Positions 7,529-15,642 are shown, counted from the first letter of the stretch. The stretch: DNA of 34,630 bases from Bacteroidia bacterium (GCA_026418315.1 JAOABO010000005.1:1-34630); one strand, 5' to 3'. Notes: generated by a model from the letters alone, not told the origin. A program made the numbers and translations.

Positions 7529-8518
7529 TTATTTTAATTGTTTAGTTAATTCTCTGATTACTTTTGAAGGGTTTTGCTTTATTTCTCCATAAACAATCTG
7601 ATAAACAGCATTGGTAATTGGCATATAAACATTATATTTCTTATTGATTTCATATACACACTTTAAAGCATAGTATCCTTCGGCTACCATATTCATTTCC
7701 AGTTGTGCCTGTTTTACAGAATATCCTTTTCCTAACATAACGCCAAATGTTCTGTTTCTGCTAAATTGAGAATAAGCAGTAACCAAAAGGTCACCAAGAT
7801 ATGCAGAGTCATTAATATCACGCAGAATAGGATGCACAGCATCTACAAATCTTTTTATTTCTTGAATAGCATTGCTGACTAACACTGCCTGAAAATTATC
7901 TCCATAATTCAAAGCATGACAAATGCCTGCCGCAATAGCCATAATGTTTTTTAATATAGCTGCATATTCTGTACCATAAATATCATCACTCGGTATGGCG
8001 TTAATAAATTCACAACTTAATATCTTTGTAAATTTCTCAACCATTTCAGCATTTTGCGATGCAAAAGTTAAATAAGATAATTTTTCCATAGCCACTTCTT
8101 CTGCATGACAAGGCCCGGTAATAACAGCAATTTTTTGATAATCTACTTTGTGTATCTGATGTAAATATTCTCCAACAATAAGATTGTATTCAGGAATTAT
8201 ACCCTTTACTGCAGAAATTACATATTTATCATTAAAATTAAACGATTGCATTAATGAGTGCAAAAACGCCGATGGATGAGCCAATAATATCACATCACAT
8301 CTTTCTTCAATCAGTTTCAGCTGATTGGTTAATTCAATGTAATTCAGGTTAAGTTCTACATCAGACAAATATCTTGGGTTACGCTTGTGTAACAAGACAT
8401 AATCAATATCCTCCTGCTTTGAAAAATACCAAAGCACGTGTTGGTGCTGATGAGTTAGTATTTTTACTAATGCAGTAGCCCAGCTTCCATATCCTACTAT
8501 ACCTATTTTAGGTGTCAT
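7529..8518 (-). CDS. gpsA: Glycerol-3-phosphate dehydrogenase [NAD(P)+]
   Basis: The 329-residue protein reduces dihydroxyacetone phosphate to sn-glycerol-3-phosphate, the backbone for phospholipids. It begins IGIVGYGSWATALVKIL, the family's nucleotide-binding loop. It also contains HKRNPRYLSDVEL, VISAVKGI with the active-site lysine, TGPCHAEEVA, and YGTEYAAILKNIMAIAAGI with the second conserved lysine. The length is normal. It is the first gene of a closely spaced minus-strand run ending at the LOG gene. No convincing promoter was found in the 112 bases between it and tRNA-Pro. Confidence 0.93.
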   Translation of the reverse strand: MTPKIGIVGYGSWATALVKILTHQHQHVLWYFSKQEDIDYVLLHKRNPRYLSDVELNLNYIELTNQLKLIEERCDVILLAHPSAFLHSLMQSFNFNDKYVISAVKGIIPEYNLIVGEYLHQIHKVDYQKIAVITGPCHAEEVAMEKLSYLTFASQNAEMVEKFTKILSCEFINAIPSDDIYGTEYAAILKNIMAIAAGICHALNYGDNFQAVLVSNAIQEIKRFVDAVHPILRDINDSAYLGDLLVTAYSQFSRNRTFGVMLGKGYSVKQAQLEMNMVAEGYYALKCVYEINKKYNVYMPITNAVYQIVYGEIKQNPSKVIRELTKQLK

Positions 8519-8630
8519 CTAAAGAATGAATAGTGCTGCAAATAAAAGGAAAAAAAGATGATTGGTAGCAACAATCTCAAAGCTAAGCTGTTAATGAAAA
8601 TTAATACGGGTGCAATGAAAAATAACAAAG

Positions 8631-8703
8631 TCGGGCTGACTGGACTTGAACCAGCGACCTCTCCCACCCCAAAGGAGTGCGCTACCAACTGCGCCACAGC
8701 CCG
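8631..8703 (-). tRNA. tRNA-Pro (anticodon GGG)
   Basis: The cloverleaf folds completely. The acceptor is CGGGCTG/CAGCCCG, the D stem GCGC/GCGC, the anticodon stem CTCCT/GGGAG with loop TTGGGGT, and the T arm GCTGG-TTCAAGT-CCAGT. The discriminator base is A. Positions 34-36 (8670-8668) read GGG, for CCC/CCU proline codons, and the loop resembles that of E. coli tRNA-Pro(GGG). No CCA is encoded. It has its own -7 box upstream. Confidence 0.93.
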
Positions 8704-8719
8704 ATAAAAAATCAGGCCG

Positions 8720-8727
8720 CAAATATA
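8720..8727 (-). promoter_or_regulatory. -7 box for tRNA-Pro
   Basis: The minus strand reads TATATTTG, an exact TAnnTTTG match, ending 17 bases upstream of the tRNA 5' end. A -33 TTG is not evident. Confidence 0.55.
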
Positions 8728-8754
8728 ATTAAAATTGATTTGACTTTTGAAAAT

Positions 8755-9894
8755 TTATTCTTTGCTTTTAATCAACATCAATCTCTTATTATTCAATCTC
8801 ATTACATAAATTCCAGTATACCATTCTAATGCATTAATTTTTTCATTCTTTTTTACATAGTTATTAAAAAGAACTTTACCCATTAAATCATATACTATCA
8901 AAAAACCCTCTTCCTTACTAATTATATAATTTGAAAAAGGAGAAGGGTATATAATTGACTCATTTGTAATTATTGAATGCTCATTAATTTCTGTTGTTAT
9001 ATTACATTGCCTAACATAATTAATTTCTACATTATTTTGTAAATTAGAAAAAAATATAACACTATCTGCCAAACTGCCTTTTAGCATATAATTCAAATAG
9101 GGCTTGAGTATATAAAACATTCTTCTTTGTTGTTCTGCTCTTGTAATAGTGGGTTGTGGAGTTGTAGTAGATTCTCCAAAACTGCAATTAAAATTATTAT
9201 TTGCAAAATAACAATGACCACCTCCAAGAATGGTAACTCGTGTTTTACAAGGGCTTGAACAAGAATCAAACATTGGAATTTGATGATTAGCAGGAGGTGT
9301 TACTCCATCATTTTGTCCGATAAACATTAATAAAGGTCTGGTTACATTTTTTGCTGCCTGAATACTGGATGGATTGGTATTAGCCGCTGCAAAGTTGACC
9401 AATGTTGTAAAATTAGTGTACGAATCTGCTGCTAAAAAAGAAGCTCCACCTCCCATAGAATGCCCCATCAAAGAACTTTTTATGCTTATTTTCTGGTAAA
9501 AGAAAGAGGAAGGATTATTATTTTCTATCTTAAATTGCTCATTAAGAAATCTCAAATCTTTTCCAAATTCAAGATGATTAGGGCTAATGCTACCTTCTGT
9601 TTTAGGAAAAGCCATGATGTAACCTAATGGTACCAAAGTATCCCAAAAATTTTTGTAAGCATCCCAACTCATTAAAAAACCATGTCCAAAAATTAAAACA
9701 GGAAATTGTCCGGATGCAATGGGAACATTGTCTCCATTTGTATAAGCCGGATAATAAATTTCTGTTGAAATATTCCGATTAGAACGAGAAGCATCTACAA
9801 ATGTAATCAACTTATGCCCTATGCTATAGGGTTGAGCAAGTACATTCAGTAGTCCTGTTAAAAAAAGACCATAACTAAAAATAATGGTTTTCAT
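8755..9894 (-). CDS. Secreted alpha/beta hydrolase with type IX secretion C-terminal domain
   Basis: The 379-residue protein has a signal peptide (cleavage probably near LNVLAQ, residue 20). Its alpha/beta-hydrolase domain resembles the chlorophyllase/PET-hydrolase-like group. The oxyanion segment is FGHGFLMSW, the nucleophile Ser146 lies in GHSMGG, the acid is probably Asp196 in IGQNDGVTPP, and His227 lies in GGGHCYF. Residues about 305-379 (IIYPSPFSNYI, VYDLMGKVLF, WYTGIYVMRL, short KSKE end) are a T9SS type A sorting domain. The mature enzyme is therefore exported across the outer membrane and released or anchored. Four cysteines in the catalytic half could form disulfides. The substrate, an ester or lipid, is unknown. 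No partner gene is adjacent. Confidence 0.8.
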   Translation of the reverse strand: MKTIIFSYGLFLTGLLNVLAQPYSIGHKLITFVDASRSNRNISTEIYYPAYTNGDNVPIASGQFPVLIFGHGFLMSWDAYKNFWDTLVPLGYIMAFPKTEGSISPNHLEFGKDLRFLNEQFKIENNNPSSFFYQKISIKSSLMGHSMGGGASFLAADSYTNFTTLVNFAAANTNPSSIQAAKNVTRPLLMFIGQNDGVTPPANHQIPMFDSCSSPCKTRVTILGGGHCYFANNNFNCSFGESTTTPQPTITRAEQQRRMFYILKPYLNYMLKGSLADSVIFFSNLQNNVEINYVRQCNITTEINEHSIITNESIIYPSPFSNYIISKEEGFLIVYDLMGKVLFNNYVKKNEKINALEWYTGIYVMRLNNKRLMLIKSKE

Positions 9895-9997
9895 TTTTTT
9901 TCTGCAAGTTTAATAAAAACATCTCTTTTAAATTCAAAATGATTAAATTATTTTTTGTACGGATTACCCATTATTTCATAGGTTAAAAACCTATATC

Positions 9998-10026
9998 TTG
10001 CTCTTCAAAACTATTCACTACTTTTG
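9998..10026 (+). promoter_or_regulatory. Promoter of tatC
   Basis: TTG (9998-10000) and TACTTTTG (10019-10026) are 18 bases apart, matching the Bacteroidota promoter form. The ATG is 20 bases downstream. Confidence 0.6.
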
Positions 10027-10046
10027 CCAACTAATTTATATAAAGA

Positions 10047-10853
10047 ATGGAAAAAGATATTGAACATACCAAAGAAATGAGTTTTTTAGAGCATTTGGAA
10101 GAACTAAGAAAGCATTTAGTAAGAAGTGCATTAATAGTATTAGTGTTTGCTGTAATAGTTTTTATTTATGCAACATGGATTTTTGATAATGTGATTTTTG
10201 CACCTCTTCGTCCTGATTTCTTTTCTTACAAAGTAATGTGTGCTTTATCAGAGCTTACTCATATAAAAGATTTATGTTTTGAAATAAAATTTCATCCATT
10301 ACAGGCCTTATCTGCTTCTGAACAATTTTTTAATCATATTTGGATGTCCATTGTTATTGGTATTATCTTGGCATCACCTTTTATTTTATTCGAATTATGG
10401 AAATTTATAAGACCTGCATTAAAAGACAATGAAGCCAATCCGGTAAAAAGTTTTATTGTTATATCAACCAGTTTGTTTCTAACCGGTGTTTTGTTTGGTT
10501 ATTTTATTTTATTTCCAATGTCTTATAATTTTCTCATTCACTACCAAATTTCTGAGATTGGAATGGTAGAAACTCATAATACATTAGAAGATTATATTTC
10601 ACTCATCAGCACTATGGTTTTAGTATCAGGTTTAATTTTTGAACTTCCGGTAGTAATATTTTTATTAGCCAAATTAGGTTTAATCACTTCTACATTTATG
10701 AAAAATTACAGAAAGCATGCATTTGTTGTTATTTTAATTATTGCCGCTGTTATTACGCCATCTCCCGATGTAGCATCTCAAATGATTGTGGCTACACCCT
10801 TATATATTTTATACGAAATAAGTATTTTCATTGCCAAATCGGTAAATCAATAG
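10047..10853 (+). CDS. tatC: Sec-independent protein translocase subunit TatC
   Basis: The 268-residue inner-membrane protein has six hydrophobic segments and binds the twin-arginine signal of folded export substrates. The N-terminal MSFLEHLEELRKHLVRS contains the conserved Glu and Arg of the signal-binding site. The conserved RPAL segment precedes the third helix, and the C-terminal RKHAFVVILIIAAVITPSPD is typical. The first periplasmic loop is long, as in other Bacteroidota TatC. No tatA/B gene is adjacent, so the partners must be encoded elsewhere. Confidence 0.95.
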   Translation: MEKDIEHTKEMSFLEHLEELRKHLVRSALIVLVFAVIVFIYATWIFDNVIFAPLRPDFFSYKVMCALSELTHIKDLCFEIKFHPLQALSASEQFFNHIWMSIVIGIILASPFILFELWKFIRPALKDNEANPVKSFIVISTSLFLTGVLFGYFILFPMSYNFLIHYQISEIGMVETHNTLEDYISLISTMVLVSGLIFELPVVIFLLAKLGLITSTFMKNYRKHAFVVILIIAAVITPSPDVASQMIVATPLYILYEISIFIAKSVNQ

Positions 10854-10916
10854 CCGCTTTTCCTGTTTAATGACTAAACCTTATATGATAATTTTTGTTA
10901 AAAATACTACTATGTA

Positions 10917-10948
10917 TTGCATAATACCTTTTAATGTAATTATATTTG
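10917..10948 (+). promoter_or_regulatory. Promoter of the padR-pspC pair
   Basis: TTG (10917-10919), 21 bases, then TATATTTG (10941-10948), an exact -7 match 25 bases upstream of the padR ATG. Confidence 0.65.
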
Positions 10949-10973
10949 CACCGCATAATAAATTGTACAACAC

Positions 10974-11306
10974 ATGAGTATAAAAAATGACAATATACAA
11001 TCTCAGATGAGAAAAGGAATACTGGAGCTTTGTATTCTGTCTATTTTGGAAAAAGGAGATGCCTATCCTACTGAAATCATCAATGAATTAAAAATTGCCA
11101 AACTAATAGTAGTAGAAGGCACATTGTATCCATTATTAAACAGATTAAAAGATGAAGGATATTTAACTTATCAATGGGTCGAATCAAAACAAGGGCCTCC
11201 CCGAAAATATTATCATATTACTTCAGAAGGAAAAAAATTTTTGAAGGAACTAATAGAAAACTGGGAAGAAATAGTTAAATCAGTTAACAAAATCATAAAA
11301 AAATAA
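10974..11306 (+). CDS. PadR family transcriptional regulator
   Basis: The 110-residue protein is a short PadR-type winged-helix repressor. The N-terminal helix MRKGILELCILSIL, the recognition region GTLYPLLNRLKDEGYLTYQW and the wing GPPRKYYHITSEGKKFL are characteristic, and the C-terminal helix would mediate dimerisation. It lies 11 bases before the PspC-domain gene. This padR-pspC arrangement is common in Bacteroidota and suggests that the regulator controls its own operon in response to an envelope or small-molecule signal. The ligand is unknown. Confidence 0.92.
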   Translation: MSIKNDNIQSQMRKGILELCILSILEKGDAYPTEIINELKIAKLIVVEGTLYPLLNRLKDEGYLTYQWVESKQGPPRKYYHITSEGKKFLKELIENWEEIVKSVNKIIKK

Positions 11307-11317
11307 AATCTATCACT

Positions 11318-12937
11318 ATGAAAAAAACAATTAACATTCATCTTTCGGGCATACTATTTAACATTGAAGAAGATGCTTACGATGTGCTTTCTCATTACAT
11401 TAAAAGTTTAGAAAGACATTTTGAAGGCAAAAAAGAAATACTGGAAGATATTGAAAACAGAATAGCAGAACTGCTGAATGAAAAACTAAATTCATCCAAA
11501 CAGGTCATTACCCTAAAAGATATTCAGGAAATAATTGATATAATGGGAACGGTAGAAGAATTAGGAGTTGATGCATCAGAAGAAAAAAATGAAACTCATC
11601 CAATCAAAAAAAGATTTTACAGAAATCCTGATGATAAAGTGATTGGTGGAGTATGTGGAGGTATAGCCGCTTATTTTGATATTGATCCATTGTGGATAAG
11701 ATTAGCATGGGCAATTTTATTTTTTGTCTATGGTACGGGCTTTTTATTCTATTTACTCTTATGGGTCATTATTCCAGAAGCTAAAACACCAAGCCAAAAA
11801 TTAGAGATGAAAGGCGAAAAAATAAACATATCTAATATTAGCAAAGGTATTTCTGAAGATGTTAATCAATTTACAAAAAGAACCAGTAAAGAGTTTTCCA
11901 AATTTTCAGGCAATAAGTTTGTGGATTTTATACAAAGTGTTTTTCAAAGTGTACTCGACTTTTGTTATGGTATAGGAAAAAGCATATTGAAATTTTTCTC
12001 TGTGTTTTCCATTATTCTGCTTGGTATTATTTTAATCCTTTTAATTGCCGTTCTTTTTAACGATACCTATGTCTCTATTAGTTCAAAAAATTTTATTACA
12101 AATGCTTCTGTATCTAACTTTTTCACAACGCCATTCAAAAGCATTTTATTTTCTTTATCTATATTTTTATTAATTGGAATTCCAATAACAGTACTTATCA
12201 TCAAACTATTTGTATTTGTTTTTAATATCAAAAAGAAAGTAAAATATTTAAGCTTTGTCGCGCTGATTCTGTGGATAATTGGTTGGGGGCTATTGGCATA
12301 TTCTATTACAGATACTGTAAGTAAATTTTCTGAAAAAGCATATCAAAGTACGCAAACAACAACATATATTCCTTCAAACAAAACATTATTCATTAAAATG
12401 CAAAATGATGAAGAGTATTCAGATGATAAAGAATTTGAAATAAGAGTAGTTAATAAATTATTAATTTCTGAAAGCACACATCACACCAGTATTGGTTTTC
12501 CATCAGTTGTTATTAAAAAAAGTGAAGATGATAGCACAAGAATCAAAATAATCAGCTCTGCTGTTGCTGAAAATAAAAGAGAAGCAAAAATATTTTCAAA
12601 AAACATACATTATGAATTCAATTTACATGATACTATCATTGAATTATCTTCCAAATATGATATTCCCAAAGAAGACCAATTTCATTTTCAAAAAATTAAA
12701 GTCATTATTGAAATACCAACCGGAAGATATGTATATTTATCAAAAAGTATGGAAAATTACCTTTCTGAAGCTGATAACAATATAGATGCTGATGAAGAAG
12801 ACATGTGCGGTAAAAAATGGTTAATGGGCATTGAGCATTTACAGTGTATTGAAAATTGCGACAAAATAGAAAACACATACCAACACAAACACCCGCACAA
12901 AAAAGAAGTAAACTCAAAAGAAGATGAAGAAAACTAA
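11318..12937 (+). CDS. PspC-domain membrane protein
   Basis: The 539-residue protein has an N-terminal cytoplasmic region (1-95) with a helical stretch (YIKSLERHFEGKKEILEDIENRI) typical of Bacteroidota PspC proteins. The PspC domain (about 98-156) contains NPDDKVIGGVCGGIAAYF and a membrane helix. Three further hydrophobic segments follow around residues 220-335, then a roughly 200-residue soluble C-terminal region ending in a charged, His/Cys-containing tail. PspC proteins sense or respond to inner-membrane stress. No pspA homologue is nearby, so the role is inferred from the domain and the padR neighbour. The stop lies 5 bases before the convergent tRNA-Ser. Confidence 0.85.
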   Translation: MKKTINIHLSGILFNIEEDAYDVLSHYIKSLERHFEGKKEILEDIENRIAELLNEKLNSSKQVITLKDIQEIIDIMGTVEELGVDASEEKNETHPIKKRFYRNPDDKVIGGVCGGIAAYFDIDPLWIRLAWAILFFVYGTGFLFYLLLWVIIPEAKTPSQKLEMKGEKINISNISKGISEDVNQFTKRTSKEFSKFSGNKFVDFIQSVFQSVLDFCYGIGKSILKFFSVFSIILLGIILILLIAVLFNDTYVSISSKNFITNASVSNFFTTPFKSILFSLSIFLLIGIPITVLIIKLFVFVFNIKKKVKYLSFVALILWIIGWGLLAYSITDTVSKFSEKAYQSTQTTTYIPSNKTLFIKMQNDEEYSDDKEFEIRVVNKLLISESTHHTSIGFPSVVIKKSEDDSTRIKIISSAVAENKREAKIFSKNIHYEFNLHDTIIELSSKYDIPKEDQFHFQKIKVIIEIPTGRYVYLSKSMENYLSEADNNIDADEEDMCGKKWLMGIEHLQCIENCDKIENTYQHKHPHKKEVNSKEDEEN

Positions 12938-12941
12938 CAAG

Positions 12942-13028
12942 CGGAGAGAGAGGGATTCGAACCCCCGGTGCCTGTTAAGGCACAACGGTTTTCAAGACCG
13001 CCGCATTCGACCACTCTGCCATCTCTCC
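12942..13028 (-). tRNA. tRNA-Ser (anticodon TGA)
   Basis: The 87-base class II tRNA has acceptor GGAGAGA/TCTCTCC with discriminator G, and anticodon stem GCGGT/ACCGT with loop CTTGAAA, so the anticodon is TGA (UCN codons). The long variable arm is TGTGCCTTAACAGGCACC, and the T loop is GGGGG-TTCGAAT-CCCTC. No CCA is encoded. Its 3' end lies 5 bases from the stop of the convergent pspC-domain gene. Confidence 0.95.
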
Positions 13029-13033
13029 GGGGG

Positions 13034-13066
13034 CAAAGATAAGGCAAAGCTTTTTTATTTTCCAAA
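13034..13066 (-). promoter_or_regulatory. Promoter of tRNA-Ser
   Basis: On the minus strand TTTG (13063-13066), 21 bases, then TATCTTTG (13034-13041), a full Bacteroidota promoter ending 6 bases before the tRNA 5' end. Confidence 0.7.
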
Positions 13067-13101
13067 TGTTTTAAAAATTATTTTGAATTCAAATTAATCC
13101 A

Positions 13102-13370
13102 TACACAACAATCTACACTTTGACAACCTGCAGAATATAGTTTAAGCCGTTTTATATTCTGTACCTTAAATTTTTTAATTAAATAGCTCAATCTATTCTT
13201 TGAGCAGCTAAATAAGGTGTACCTATTTGTCTAATATCTCCTATCAATATAGTTTTAGTTCCTGGGCTTGCTTAGGTAATAATTGTTTTCATGCGGAGTT
13301 AAATTTTGAAACCCATTAATTTATATACCCATCAAAACAAAATTAAAAAAACAATAAATATTGACTCAAA
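13102..13370 (-). pseudogene. Decayed partial copy of the phoH 3' end
   Basis: The 378-base gap between tRNA-Ser and the outer-membrane-like gene holds a degenerate, same-strand copy of the 3' part of the phoH gene at 14034-15386. The core 13159-13317 aligns by eye with about 14109-14272 at roughly four-fifths identity, with deletions of one and five bases. Translated piecewise it gives TIIT-stop-ASPGTKTILIGDIRQIGTPYLAAQ and NRLSYLIKKFKVQ. Intact PhoH has TIITRAGEGTKIIFTGDVRQ, then IDTPYLDAQ and NGLSYLIEKFKGQ. Two frameshifts and an in-frame stop show that it is not functional. Weaker similarity (ACAACAAT near 13106, AATAAATATT-ACTCAAA near 13353-13370) suggests that the copy once extended on both sides. 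The remaining bases of the gap hold only tRNA and downstream-gene promoter boxes. Confidence 0.85.
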
Positions 13371-13377
13371 AATTACT

Positions 13378-13385
13378 TACATTTG
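13378..13385 (+). promoter_or_regulatory. -7 box for the outer-membrane-like gene
   Basis: TACATTTG is an exact TAnnTTTG match 21 bases upstream of the ATG. The nearest TTG (13361) is only 14 bases away, closer than usual, so the -33 element is uncertain. Confidence 0.5.
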
Positions 13386-13406
13386 CCGCACTAAAACAAT
13401 AAGTAT

Positions 13407-14015
13407 ATGAGAAAAGCAAAAGTACTTACTAATATCTTATTATTAACTACCACCTTATTCACCAGTAAAATTAATGCACAGGTATTCAGTAAAGGTTCGG
13501 GCATATTAAATTTAGGAATAGGATTAGGAGGATATGTGAGGTATTGGGGACATGGTTATTCCAGCACTCCCTATTTTAATGCTGCTTTTGATTATGGTGT
13601 GTATCAATTTGAAAATGAGCAAAAATTGAGTGTTGGAGTAGGTGGATTCATTGGGTATAAAAGTGTTTGGTACGAATGGATCACTACATGGCGTGATAAA
13701 AACGGAAACTGGCACATTGATCAACCTGTAAAATCTACATGGACCTATACTTACATAGGGTTTCGTCCTTCATTAAACTATTCATTCAATGATAAAGCTA
13801 TGGTTTATAGTGCATTGAATATTGGTTATTCTATATTAAACCACAGGTACAGCGATCCTACCTATTACTCCAGTACCTCTTATGGTTCATCATTAGGATG
13901 GGGTCTTCTGGTGGGCGGTAGATATTTCTTCTCTAATTCATTTGCAGTATTTGGTGAAATTGGATGGGGCATGAGTTACCTCAATTTAGGGGTAAGCTTT
14001 AAATTAGTGAAATAA
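13407..14015 (+). CDS. Small outer-membrane beta-barrel-like protein
   Basis: The 202-residue protein has a clear signal peptide ending near TSKINAQ (residue 25). The mature part is rich in alternating aromatic/glycine strands (SGILNLGIGLGGYVRYW, FNAAFDYGVYQ, YIGFRPSLNYSF, LGWGLLVGGRYFF, AVFGEIGWGMSYLNLGVSFKL) and ends in a hydrophobic strand. This pattern fits an eight-stranded outer-membrane barrel of the small OmpA/OmpW-like or DUF-type porin fold common in Bacteroidota. No ligand or partner is suggested. It sits between the phoH remnant and the intact phoH gene, convergent with the latter at 18 bases. Confidence 0.65.
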   Translation: MRKAKVLTNILLLTTTLFTSKINAQVFSKGSGILNLGIGLGGYVRYWGHGYSSTPYFNAAFDYGVYQFENEQKLSVGVGGFIGYKSVWYEWITTWRDKNGNWHIDQPVKSTWTYTYIGFRPSLNYSFNDKAMVYSALNIGYSILNHRYSDPTYYSSTSYGSSLGWGLLVGGRYFFSNSFAVFGEIGWGMSYLNLGVSFKLVK

Positions 14016-14033
14016 TAATGCTTTGTAAATTTA

Positions 14034-15386
14034 TTACAACAATTCATTAGCCAAATTGGCTAAAGTACTTCTTTCTCCTTTCTGCAAGGTAATATGAGCA
14101 TAAATATCCTGTCCCTTAAATTTTTCAATTAAATAACTCAATCCATTGCTTTGAGCATCTAAATAAGGCGTATCTATTTGCCTGACATCTCCTGTAAATA
14201 TTATTTTAGTTCCTTCGCCGGCTCTGGTAATAATGGTTTTAATTTCATGTGGAGTTAAATTTTGGGCTTCATCAATTATAAAATAAATATTACTCAAACT
14301 TCTACCTCTGATATAAGCCAAGGCCGATACTAAAAGTTTTTCATTCTCAATCATTTCATTAATTTGCTTGAATTCTTTGTCCTTTTCAGAATATAATGAT
14401 TTGATAAATTTCAGATTATCCCAAAGCGGTTCCATGTATGGATTTATTTTTTGGTGAATATCTCCTGGTAAATACCCAATATCTTTATTACTCAAAGGTA
14501 CAATGGGCCTGGCTAAATATATTTGCTGATAATGTCTTCTTCTCTCTAATGCACCCGCTACAGATAATAGTGTTTTTCCTGTTCCGGCCACTCCTTGTAA
14601 TGTGACTAGTTTGATATTATCATTCAGTAATGCATCTAATGCAAAGGCCTGTTCTGCATTTTTAGGCGTTATACCAAAAGCGGTTTGCTTTTGTACTCTT
14701 ACTAATTTATCTGACACCGCATCATATCTTGCTAAAACCGATTGATTATTGTTTTTTAATATAAAATACTGATTTGGCACCGGTTTTTGTTTAGTAAAAA
14801 TTCTTACATCACACTCTCCGTTTTGATACAATTTTTGAATAATTTCCAGTTTCACCTTATTTACTTCCGCCTTTCCGGTATATAACTCCTCTGGATGTTT
14901 AATTTTTCCGGTTTCATAATCTTCTGCCTGAATGTTCAATGATTTTGCCTTGATTCTTAAATTGATGTCTTTGGTAACCAAAACAACCTTTCTATTAGGA
15001 TATTTTTCCTGCAAATAAATGGTGGTATTAAGTATTTTATGGTCGGGCTTCTTTTCATCAAAAATTTTTTCAGCATTCAGTTTAGAATCACTGTGCATTT
15101 CTATTCTGAATTTTCCAATAGCTTTTCCATTAATTGGAACCCAATCCTGCAATGTATGACTGCCCGATTGCTTATCAATATATCTAATAAACTCTCGGGC
15201 TGCAAAATTTTTGGTGTCATTTCCTTTTTTAAAATTATCTAATTCTTCCAGAACTGTAATGGGAATAACAACATCATTATCTTTAAAATTTTTAATAGCC
15301 GTATAATCATATAAAATAACTGATGTGTCCAACACAAAAATTTTTCTTTCACTATCCGATAAATTTTTTTTCTTTTGTATTACCAT
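14034..15386 (-). CDS. PIN domain plus PhoH-type ATPase
   Basis: The 450-residue protein joins an N-terminal PIN nuclease-like domain (about 15-145, with FVLDTSVILYDY and further acidic residues) to a C-terminal PhoH ATPase. The ATPase has Walker A GVAGTGKT and Walker B IYFIIDEAQN, followed by TGDVRQIDTPYL, the sensor region of the family. This PhoH2/YlaK-like architecture has been linked to RNA unwinding and cleavage in other bacteria, and the cellular role here is unproven. ATG at 15386 is used, since the longer frame would need a TTG start inside a possible -7 box. A degenerate duplicate of its 3' end lies downstream at 13102-13370. Confidence 0.88.
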   Translation of the reverse strand: MVIQKKKNLSDSERKIFVLDTSVILYDYTAIKNFKDNDVVIPITVLEELDNFKKGNDTKNFAAREFIRYIDKQSGSHTLQDWVPINGKAIGKFRIEMHSDSKLNAEKIFDEKKPDHKILNTTIYLQEKYPNRKVVLVTKDINLRIKAKSLNIQAEDYETGKIKHPEELYTGKAEVNKVKLEIIQKLYQNGECDVRIFTKQKPVPNQYFILKNNNQSVLARYDAVSDKLVRVQKQTAFGITPKNAEQAFALDALLNDNIKLVTLQGVAGTGKTLLSVAGALERRRHYQQIYLARPIVPLSNKDIGYLPGDIHQKINPYMEPLWDNLKFIKSLYSEKDKEFKQINEMIENEKLLVSALAYIRGRSLSNIYFIIDEAQNLTPHEIKTIITRAGEGTKIIFTGDVRQIDTPYLDAQSNGLSYLIEKFKGQDIYAHITLQKGERSTLANLANELL

Positions 15387-15401
15387 ATTTAAATTTTTCC
15401 T

Positions 15402-15409
15402 CAAAGTAA
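15402..15409 (-). promoter_or_regulatory. Weak -7 box for the PIN-phoH gene
   Basis: The minus strand reads TTACTTTG, one mismatch from TAnnTTTG, 15 bases upstream of the chosen ATG. Confidence 0.3.
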
Positions 15410-15590
15410 TATGCTATTTTGATTACCATATTATTAAATCTAAAAAAAATACTAACAACCCAATGTGAGTTGTATTTATTCCAATTTTTATTATCTTTAT
15501 ATATCCATCACTCTTTACAATTAAAAATCTGATTTTTTTAAAAAGATGTTTTCTTTCTTTTAAAAAAATGACAAAAATCATTTATTAAAA

Positions 15591-15622
15591 TTTGTATAAG
15601 CACGAAATTTGCTCTAACTTTG
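15591..15622 (+). promoter_or_regulatory. Promoter of the paaABCD operon
   Basis: TTTG (15591-15594), 20 bases, then TAACTTTG (15615-15622), a full Bacteroidota promoter. It lies within the longer in-frame ORF and so fixes the paaA start at the ATG 20 bases downstream (15643). No inverted repeat that could be a PaaR operator was recognised. Confidence 0.7.
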
Positions 15623-15642
15623 TAAGTGAAAAAATTTTTTTT

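Noticed and set aside
8515..8697. Open frame of 60 codons on the minus strand, starting MAQLVAHSFGVGEVAGSSPV
   Set aside because: It reads through tRNA-Pro. This kind of peptide is a well-known artefact of translating tRNA sequence.
12705..12917. Open frames antisense to the 3' end of the PspC-domain gene
   Set aside because: They lie wholly inside a well-supported gene, have no family resemblance and no promoter box.
12942..13406. Possible integration site at tRNA-Ser, given the phoH remnant beside it
   Set aside because: No direct repeat of the tRNA 3' end, integrase or mobile gene was found, and the remnant lies upstream of the tRNA rather than at its 3' end.
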